Positions 1 to 4,876 of a DNA stretch of 5,950 bases are shown here, piece after piece. The DNA lies in contig DJJF01000043.1 of assembly GCA_002434005.1 (NCBI GenBank), positions 13,211-19,160 on the forward strand, given 5' to 3'. How positions within the stretch are numbered: the first letter of the stretch is position 1; each line of letters starts with the position of its first letter. The stretch comes from Candidatus Saccharibacteria bacterium UBA6575. Its GTDB lineage: Bacteria; Patescibacteriota; Saccharimonadia; Saccharimonadales; Saccharimonadaceae. The translations under genes and the position numbers were made by a program. Below the pieces are notes generated by a model, which was not told the DNA's origin, made no database searches, and saw nothing but the letters and a program-made list of their open reading frames with translations.

Positions 1-951
1 ATGCAGACAGATGCGAAAATATTTATTGCGGGACACAAAGGCCTTGTCGGCTCGGCAGTCGTTCGAAAGCTCAAAGATAGTGGGTATTCAAACCTCATTT
101 TAAGAACACGCCAAGAGCTCGACCTTTTTGATACAGTCGCTGTAAAAGATTTTTTTCAGAGCGAAAAACCCGACTACGTGATTGACAGCGCCGCACGCGT
201 TGGGGGCATAAAGGCTAATATGACGTATCCTGCGGAATTCCTATATGAGAACCTAGTTATTCAGAATAATTTGATATGGGAGGCTAAGAACTCGGGTGTC
301 AAGAATTTTCTCTTCCTCGGTAGCTCATGTATATACCCGAGAGATTCCCCACAACCCATGAAAGAAGAATACTTCAGTAACGGTGCACCAGAGCCCACAA
401 ACGAGGCATATGCCTATGCCAAGATTGCCGGAATGAAGCTATGTGAATACATCTACGACGAATACGGTTTGAATTACACATCTTGCATGCCCACCAATAT
501 CTACGGCGAGAATGATGATTTTAATCCAGAAACTTCACACGTCATCCCTTCACTCATACGCCGCATGCATGAAGCAAAAGTGGCGGGCTCAGCAGAGGTC
601 GTAATATGGGGGACTGGTGTAAGCAGGCGAGAATTCCTCCATGTAGACGACTTAGCGGATGCGATCGTATGGCAACTGAGTAAATACAGTGATAAGCAAT
701 TTCTCAATATCGGAACTGGTGAGGATATCTCTATCAGGGAGTTGGCTCTTATGATAAAAGAATTAGTGGGCTACAAAGGCGAACTTGTATTTGACGCGAC
801 TAAGCCAGACGGCATGCCGAAAAAACTACTAGATGTATCGCGGCTTCATAACGCTGGCTGGCATCATAGCATCAGTTTCGACACTGGAATCAAAAAAACG
901 TATGACTGGTATCTCAAAAATATTGCCAAAAATGGAGTCGTAAAGAAGTGA
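1..951 (+). CDS. fcl: GDP-L-fucose synthase (NADPH-dependent epimerase/reductase)
   Basis: The 316-residue product has the length and motifs of GDP-4-keto-6-deoxy-D-mannose 3,5-epimerase/4-reductase, a cytoplasmic SDR enzyme that makes GDP-L-fucose for surface glycans. A Rossmann NADP-binding motif GHKGLVG lies at residues 11-17. The family signature GSSCIYPR is at 107-114. The SDR triad is S108, Y137 and K141 (YAYAK). C110 and H180, the expected epimerisation acid/base pair, are both present, H180 in the SHVIPSLIRR segment. The residues sit one position after their E. coli Fcl counterparts, so the enzyme looks complete and active. The ATG is the first base of the window, so its ribosome binding site and any longer start cannot be seen. 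The usual partner, GDP-mannose 4,6-dehydratase (Gmd), is not in view and would be expected upstream. The stop TGA overlaps the GTG start of the next gene, so the two are probably co-translated. Family assignment is secure; the exact glycan is unknown. Confidence 0.95.
   Translation: MQTDAKIFIAGHKGLVGSAVVRKLKDSGYSNLILRTRQELDLFDTVAVKDFFQSEKPDYVIDSAARVGGIKANMTYPAEFLYENLVIQNNLIWEAKNSGVKNFLFLGSSCIYPRDSPQPMKEEYFSNGAPEPTNEAYAYAKIAGMKLCEYIYDEYGLNYTSCMPTNIYGENDDFNPETSHVIPSLIRRMHEAKVAGSAEVVIWGTGVSRREFLHVDDLADAIVWQLSKYSDKQFLNIGTGEDISIRELALMIKELVGYKGELVFDATKPDGMPKKLLDVSRLHNAGWHHSISFDTGIKKTYDWYLKNIAKNGVVKK
934..937 (+). promoter_or_regulatory. Shine-Dalgarno site for the GTG-started DMT gene
   Basis: GGAG lies 10 nt upstream of the GTG at 948, inside the end of the GDP-fucose synthase gene. 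It supports the GTG start, because no ATG lies in frame nearby. It is the clearest SD-like site in the window; the other genes have weak ones or none. Confidence 0.5.
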
Positions 952-1304
952 TCAACACTGTTATTCTCCTTATATACGCGGTGCTCACATCAGCCGCACT
1001 GGTGTTACTAAAATTAGGCAGCGCCAGTGGTGCGCCAGTTTCTTTAGACGAGGGAAAGCTTCAGCTTAACCTTGGAGTTCTCGTACTAAGTGGTGTCGCA
1101 CTATACGCATTGAGTTTTGGGGTATATACATACTTGGTTTCTAAAAATGATCTCGGCTATATCATCCCGGTCTCTACCGCACTAGTCTATGTCTTCATAT
1201 TTCTCGCATCATTCCTCATATTCAAAGAGGCCTTCACTGTAGCGAAGGTTGTCGGAATTTGTCTTATATTTGGCGGCCTAGTCCTGCTTAATCTGAATAA
1301 ATAG
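948..1304 (+). CDS. Small four-helix DMT-superfamily membrane protein (EamA/ArnE-like)
   Basis: This 118-residue, very hydrophobic protein has four predicted membrane helices, at about residues 3-23, 41-65, 70-92 and 97-116. That is the single-repeat layout of the drug/metabolite transporter superfamily (EmrE, ArnE/ArnF). K22 after helix 1, P74 in helix 3 and the FKE motif at 92-94 fit the family. Helix 1 has no acidic residue (position 14 is Thr), so the proton/drug-binding Glu of EmrE is missing. This argues against a multidrug exporter and for an ArnE/ArnF-type role, perhaps flipping a lipid-linked sugar. Such proteins act as dimers; no paralogous partner is visible here. The start is GTG in a 4-nt GTGA overlap with the GDP-fucose synthase gene, with GGAG at 934-937 as ribosome binding site. 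Linkage to that gene supports a polysaccharide role, but the substrate is inference. The stop TAG lies 2 nt from the convergent neighbour's stop. Confidence 0.8.
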   Translation: MINTVILLIYAVLTSAALVLLKLGSASGAPVSLDEGKLQLNLGVLVLSGVALYALSFGVYTYLVSKNDLGYIIPVSTALVYVFIFLASFLIFKEAFTVAKVVGICLIFGGLVLLNLNK

Positions 1305-1312
1305 CCTTAAGC
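1286..1312. other. Inverted repeat spanning the two convergent stop codons
   Basis: GCTTAA (1286-1291) and TTAAGC (1307-1312) form a perfect 6-bp inverted repeat around a 15-nt spacer that holds the TAG of the DMT gene; the TTA (stop of the DUF2142 gene) lies in the right arm. The convergent genes leave only 2 nt between them, so any terminator must be inside coding sequence. The stem is AT-rich and has no GC core or long U-tract, so a bidirectional terminator role is weak at best. Confidence 0.2.
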
Positions 1313-2713
1313 CATCGGGTAATACACTATGTAGTACCTGAAAATGATTGCAATCGCACTGATAAGCAGTAGTGATACGCTTGAATATTGCACGAATCTA
1401 GTGAAGGCGCCTGAACGGATTGAGATAGATGATGAATAGACGACGGGAGCGAGCATTACGAGTATTGGAATCATATACCTGCCTTGCACGCCGGTAATAT
1501 AACGCTGTTCAAGGGGAGATGTGTAGATATACATCGCCAAGCATACTCCAACGAAGTATATTGCTGCGAGCGCGTACAATACGAGAGTCTGTCTCCGGTC
1601 GAGAAGCGGTCTTCTCTGTTTTTCATCGGTCGAGAGGAAGGCCGCAAGTAGCATGATGAAGCCGAAGATAACGAACGGAGCAGATAGTGGCGTGTCCAGC
1701 CATCCGAAGTTTCCGATGAGAGACTGTGCGATCGAATCACCCCAAACGAAGAAAAACGTACTCATCAACTCAATCGGGAATATGAATGGATTGGTCAATA
1801 TGGAGCGTATCTGGTCGGCTGACGTAGGTATTTCACCTGCTGGATTGAAGTCTTTCGTGATGAATGACCATATTACATATAGAAAAATCGGAGTCAACGC
1901 CACCAGAAGCTTCGAACCCCAACCTCTCATTGGCAATTGTTTGCTGCGTACTAACAGTATCATCGGAAGTAATGCGATGAATGTCACCTTACCGAACACC
2001 ATGATGACCGCCGTCAATATCAATACCGCCAACTCCGAGAGCGTGATCGTGCGGCTGCGCTCCGCTAATGCCCGGAACAGGATGGCAATAAACAAGATGG
2101 CCGATGCATACACCGTTACATCCAAGCCCATAGAAATACTTTGGGATACGGCCGTAGGTATGAGAAGCACAAGGACGAGAGCCCACTTCTTCCATGGAAA
2201 AATCTTGATAGCAAAGAAGCAGATCGCTACCCATATAGCCAGGTTTGCGAGCCTCAGCAGATAGATCATGACAATAATTGGGCTATCAAAGAGCTTCGCC
2301 ATGGCTATCACTGCCGCCTGGGGTGCGTAAGAGAGCGGTAGGTATTGAGGCCCTACGGGCACAGTGTTGTAGAAGATTTTTTCATCCTGATTGAGCGGTA
2401 CGTCGATCAAAGCATACTTTGTTAGTCGTTGATCGTACTTTTCACGCGGGTTGAAACGGATCTGCTCGGGACCTCCCCGTGTCGCATCCTCTGTTTCCTT
2501 GATGCTTTTCGGCATGTAGCTCCCGGCACCTTTGAGCTCATTATGATATGCCGGTACCTTCAATTCGGAGGTTTCATACGCACGGTAGAAATGAATATAT
2601 TCGTCTGGTGTCTGGAAAGGTGGAATAAGTGTGGCGAATAGTAGGCCGAACATCGTTGCCACTACAAGAAAGAACAGTTCGGGTCTTTCAAGCAAGGGTT
2701 TGATTCTGTCCAT
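1307..2713 (-). CDS. DUF2142 polytopic membrane protein, GT-C-like
   Basis: This 468-residue integral membrane protein has about ten or more hydrophobic helices and matches what I recall of the DUF2142 family. Just after helix 1 comes PPFQTPDEYIHFYRAYE (residues 31-47), with D37/E38 in the first extracytoplasmic loop, as in GT-C glycosyltransferases, where acidic residues there bind the metal or sugar phosphate. Other family-like segments are YLPLSYAPQAA (124-134), the RLANL stretch (154-158), GNFGWLDTPL (334-343) and GVQGRY (408-413) before the last helices. A role in transferring sugars from a polyprenyl carrier to a surface acceptor is inference; DUF2142 has no firmly established activity that I know of. 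An in-frame TAG lies five codons upstream, so the ATG at 2713 is the first possible start. There is no SD, but a -10-like box lies 9 nt before it. It follows the M23 gene by 51 nt in the same direction and may be cotranscribed with it or have its own promoter. Confidence 0.85.
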   Translation of the reverse strand: MDRIKPLLERPELFFLVVATMFGLLFATLIPPFQTPDEYIHFYRAYETSELKVPAYHNELKGAGSYMPKSIKETEDATRGGPEQIRFNPREKYDQRLTKYALIDVPLNQDEKIFYNTVPVGPQYLPLSYAPQAAVIAMAKLFDSPIIVMIYLLRLANLAIWVAICFFAIKIFPWKKWALVLVLLIPTAVSQSISMGLDVTVYASAILFIAILFRALAERSRTITLSELAVLILTAVIMVFGKVTFIALLPMILLVRSKQLPMRGWGSKLLVALTPIFLYVIWSFITKDFNPAGEIPTSADQIRSILTNPFIFPIELMSTFFFVWGDSIAQSLIGNFGWLDTPLSAPFVIFGFIMLLAAFLSTDEKQRRPLLDRRQTLVLYALAAIYFVGVCLAMYIYTSPLEQRYITGVQGRYMIPILVMLAPVVYSSSISIRSGAFTRFVQYSSVSLLLISAIAIIFRYYIVYYPMA

Positions 2714-2722
2714 TAGTTGTCT

Positions 2723-2752
2723 ATTCTATATCGTAAAGACGCCATGCGGCAA
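2723..2752 (-). promoter_or_regulatory. Candidate short-leader or leaderless promoter for the DUF2142 gene
   Basis: On the minus strand TTGCCG (2752-2747, 4 of 6 to TTGACA) is followed, 18 nt later, by TAGAAT (2728-2723, 5 of 6 to TATAAT). The ATG begins 9 nt after the -10 box, so transcription would start about 0-4 nt before the start codon. There is no ribosome binding site in the same stretch. This is a consensus match only; readthrough from the upstream M23 gene is also possible. Confidence 0.4.
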
Positions 2753-2759
2753 GACGAGC

Positions 2760-2774
2760 TCCGCTTATCGCGGA
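2760..2774 (-). terminator. Short GC-rich hairpin over the stop codon of the M23 gene
   Basis: A perfect 5-bp stem, TCCGC/GCGGA, encloses the loop GATAA, which contains the TAA stop of the M23 gene. Downstream on the minus strand there is only a short TCTTT some 15-20 nt away and no proper U-tract. A second, mutually exclusive stem (GCGG at 2763-2760 region pairing with CCGC near 2746) is also possible. It could be a weak attenuator or terminator before the DUF2142 gene, or chance in a GC-rich patch. Confidence 0.2.
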
Positions 2775-4261
2775 CCCGCTTGCAGAGTGCCACGTCGGTT
2801 TCCGCCGGCAGTCAACCAGCTCGCGCTTTCACCAGCGGCGACGTCATAGTATCCCTTCCACCATTTCTCAAGATACGCATAGTCCGTAATATTCTCGCCT
2901 GTATTTTTCATTAGTCTAACTCGCGATTCGCCATAGTTGGCTGGTATGGTCATCAACTCGTCCTTGGCGGAATTGGTGCGTACATTACCGCCACTCACCC
3001 TGATGCCGCCAGTATATCCCAGGTCATACACCGGGAACTCTTTTACTAAAGTACCTTCCCGCTTGAAAATACGTAACCATGGACCACCGCCATTTCCCGG
3101 GCCAGCAATTATCTCTTTAGCACTATCATCTACCGTATCGGCAACACCCACATCAGCACCGCCTCTGAATTCCGGGTCGAATGCCGGGAATTCGTTCAAC
3201 TTTTGCCCAAAGACATTATAAACACGGACCCAAGGACCCCCCGAGCTTTCAGGAACAGTTACTATCTCGTCCTTACTATCCCCATTCACATCACCTACTG
3301 CTACACGGACACCTCCCTTAAAACCAGAGTCATACGCATAGAACTGACCGAGAAGCTGAGCCTGCGCATTGAATATGCGGACGAGTGGACCTTCGGAAGG
3401 TCCTGGTACTACGACCACTTCGTCTATTCCGTCACCCTCCATATCGCCTGCAGCTACGTCAGCCCCACTCCTCGTACTCGGGTCAAAGGCGTCAAAGCTA
3501 CTGAGTAGGCTTTTATCGCTCGCTTTGTATATATTCACTCTTGGCGCGTATCCGTACGTAGTTGATGTGACTATTTCAGACGTGCTATCCCGATTGAAAT
3601 CGCCAGTTGCAACATTAACTCCGCCGTTGTATTGCACCCAGTACGGGAGTGTTTCTCCGCTCAATGGCGGATACAGACTAGGAGAGGGTACTGTTGTCCA
3701 CCGCAAAAGATGATCATATGGGTTAATCGGATTGCCACTCGGATCTACGATTTCAAAATGTAAGTGCGATACGGTCGTTTCGGCATTACCAGAGTCGCCA
3801 ACATAGCCCAGGAGCTGTCCTTTAACTACCTCGTTTCCGACCTTCATATCAGGTGCGTAGGCATTCATCTCGCCACCCCTGCCATCGTCACTGCCGGGCG
3901 TATCGTTATTCATATGGATAAAATTATACTTAGTGCCTCCTGCGTCACGTATACCCACGCTGTAGCCCCATGACGCTTCCGGCGAATTAACATAGATTAC
4001 AGTCCCGGCAACAGGCGCAATAATCGGCGAGTGCTTGGCCGCAATAATGTCCGTTGCGTGGTGAAGTCCGTTTGATCTGCCAGCATAAAAATCATTCGAG
4101 AACCGTACACTTCCGATTACGGGGAAGTAAGGTACATCTTCGGCAGCATATGATGATTTAATGTAAACGAGGCCAATGATCAGCGCTCCTACAAGAGAGA
4201 ACGCGTACATATAGACATATGTCCTTTTAATGTGATGTCTAAATTTTCGATTAATTTGCAT
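2765..4261 (-). CDS. Secreted M23 metallopeptidase with C-terminal FG-GAP-like propeller repeats
   Basis: The 498-residue product starts with a basic N-region and a hydrophobic segment (about residues 17-35), ending in SYA|AED, a likely signal peptidase site near residue 39; failure to cleave would leave an anchor. Residues about 55-186 form an M23 (LytM-type) zinc endopeptidase domain. Zinc ligands H67 and D71 (HHATD) and H168 (HLHFE) are present, as are the catalytic histidines H116 (FIHMN) and H166. The active site therefore looks intact, and the expected substrate is a peptidoglycan cross-bridge. A Pro/Ser-rich linker (187-212) leads to six units of about 51 residues beginning near 213, 265, 316, 367, 418 and 469, with an FG-GAP/VCBS-like Ca-binding pattern. 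The protein ends in a short basic tail. An in-frame TGA lies six codons before the ATG and no other start codon comes between, so the start is firm. No SD is present and a TATAAT is 7 nt upstream. It is divergent from the 4340 gene. Target (own wall or host wall) is unknown. Confidence 0.92.
   Translation of the reverse strand: MQINRKFRHHIKRTYVYMYAFSLVGALIIGLVYIKSSYAAEDVPYFPVIGSVRFSNDFYAGRSNGLHHATDIIAAKHSPIIAPVAGTVIYVNSPEASWGYSVGIRDAGGTKYNFIHMNNDTPGSDDGRGGEMNAYAPDMKVGNEVVKGQLLGYVGDSGNAETTVSHLHFEIVDPSGNPINPYDHLLRWTTVPSPSLYPPLSGETLPYWVQYNGGVNVATGDFNRDSTSEIVTSTTYGYAPRVNIYKASDKSLLSSFDAFDPSTRSGADVAAGDMEGDGIDEVVVVPGPSEGPLVRIFNAQAQLLGQFYAYDSGFKGGVRVAVGDVNGDSKDEIVTVPESSGGPWVRVYNVFGQKLNEFPAFDPEFRGGADVGVADTVDDSAKEIIAGPGNGGGPWLRIFKREGTLVKEFPVYDLGYTGGIRVSGGNVRTNSAKDELMTIPANYGESRVRLMKNTGENITDYAYLEKWWKGYYDVAAGESASWLTAGGNRRGTLQAGPR
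2819..3625 (-). repeat. Six tandem ~51-residue FG-GAP-like units within the M23 protein
   Basis: Five clear units and a sixth incomplete one are spaced by 52, 51, 51, 51 and 51 residues. Each begins with a GG-x-x-V/D-V-A-x-GD pattern, followed by a calcium-loop-like D-x-N/E-x-D-x-x-x-D/E and then a P-x-x-x-G-P-x-V/L-R-I/V-Y/F strand. The loop is good in units 1-3 (D221-E229, D273-E281, D324-E332), weaker in unit 4 (D375, D379, E383) and degenerate in unit 5 (N426, N430). Unit 6 (KGYYDVAAGES) keeps only the first strand. This is a protein-level repeat; DNA identity between units is low. Confidence 0.85.
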
Positions 4262-4268
4262 ACTTACT

Positions 4269-4274
4269 ATTATA
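4269..4274 (-). promoter_or_regulatory. Consensus -10 box of a leaderless promoter for the M23 gene
   Basis: A perfect TATAAT on the minus strand ends 7 nt before the ATG at 4261. With the usual 6-7 nt from -10 box to start point, transcription would begin at or next to the A of the ATG. No recognisable -35 is found at 16-19 nt spacing and there is no TGn extension. Consistent with leaderless translation, there is no SD and no alternative in-frame start. Confidence 0.6.
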
Positions 4275-4285
4275 CTTCATGTCGC

Positions 4286-4314
4286 TTGTGCTAACCGCTG
4301 TTACGGTATATAAT
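4286..4314 (+). promoter_or_regulatory. Sigma-70-type promoter for the 4340 gene pair
   Basis: TTGTGC (4286-4291, matching the first three bases of TTGACA) is 17 nt upstream of a perfect TATAAT (4309-4314). The predicted start point is near 4321, giving a leader of about 19 nt to the ATG at 4340, with no evident SD in it. A second weaker -10, TATAGT, follows directly at 4315-4320. The promoter lies back to back with that of the M23 gene, and the upstream elements of the two share the same bases around 4286-4297. Confidence 0.6.
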
Positions 4315-4339
4315 TATAGTTAGTAGAAATTGCAAAATT

Positions 4340-4876
4340 ATGAAAATAAACAAGTCATCAAATCGACGCAAGTACCTCATCTCGTCTATTGTATTAATAG
4401 TAGTATTTGCAGCCCTGGGTGTATCGACATACTACTTTATGTCATCGGATAATGGTTCTTCTGGATCAAAAACCAAAACTGACAGCAGAAAAACCACGGT
4501 TACGTCAGATAACGGGGAGACGCCCGATAGCCAAAAAGCATCAATTCCACCCAAAAATGACACCGATGACCCTGACATCGATCAGCCTAACGCTTCCGGC
4601 TCATCCGTTCAGCTAATCTCCTACCAACAGAAGAATGGGAATCTGACACTAGTTAGTCGAGTCTCCTCATCAATCAGCGATGGAACTTGTACCTATAGTT
4701 TCAGCTCAGAGGGTGCTAAGCCAATTGTGCGGTCCACAAAGGTAATGAGTTCAAATTGTACTATCGAAATACCTGAAGTTGAATTTGAAAAATTGGGCGT
4801 ATGGAAAGTTCACACCGACTATAGCAGTGGCAGCAAAACAATCACGGAATCTGACGATGCAATCACTATCAATTAG
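4340..4876 (+). CDS. Single-pass membrane-anchored extracellular protein, function unknown
   Basis: I do not recognise a family for this 178-residue protein. It has a short basic cytoplasmic head (K2 to K11), one membrane helix (about residues 12-34) without a lipobox or clear signal peptidase site, and then a low-complexity Ser/Thr/Asp/Lys/Pro linker (35-88). The C-terminal part (about 89-178) is rich in alternating beta-strand patterns (SVQLISYQQ, NLTLVSRV, CTYSFSS, CTIEIPEVEF, GVWKVHTDYSSG). It holds just two cysteines, C117 and C140, which could form an intradomain disulfide as in an Ig-like or similar beta-sandwich fold. The final GVWKV-type strand resembles those of bacterial Ig-like domains, but this is only an impression. 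The layout suggests a tethered surface domain. Its last 20 nt overlap the next gene, so it is probably co-translated with the lysozyme-fold exoprotein and may work with it at the envelope. Confidence 0.75.
   Translation: MKINKSSNRRKYLISSIVLIVVFAALGVSTYYFMSSDNGSSGSKTKTDSRKTTVTSDNGETPDSQKASIPPKNDTDDPDIDQPNASGSSVQLISYQQKNGNLTLVSRVSSSISDGTCTYSFSSEGAKPIVRSTKVMSSNCTIEIPEVEFEKLGVWKVHTDYSSGSKTITESDDAITIN

Noticed and set aside
949..951. UGA recoded as glycine (SR1/Gracilibacteria code)
   Set aside because: TGA at 949-951 ends the GDP-fucose synthase at its usual family length and overlaps the next start; no in-frame TGA interrupts any of the genes.
1653..2264. 203-codon plus-strand open frame opposite the DUF2142 gene
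   Set aside because: It lies wholly inside a well-supported membrane protein gene on the other strand. Its product shows no coherent domain or membrane pattern, and it reads as an antisense shadow.
2819..3010. Frameshift or decay at the end of the M23 protein
   Set aside because: The frame stays open and the 51-residue period is kept through unit 6, so the weak motifs in units 5-6 look like divergence and not a disrupted reading frame.
2937..3713. Several plus-strand open frames of 94-114 codons opposite the M23/propeller gene
   Set aside because: They mirror the glycine- and proline-rich repeats of the real gene on the other strand, have low-complexity products and lack start signals.
4827..4857. 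Upstream GTG at 4827 as start of the lysozyme-fold gene
   Set aside because: It would put ten polar residues before the signal peptide and deepen the overlap to 50 nt. ATG at 4857 gives a normal signal peptide and has GGAA 7 nt upstream.
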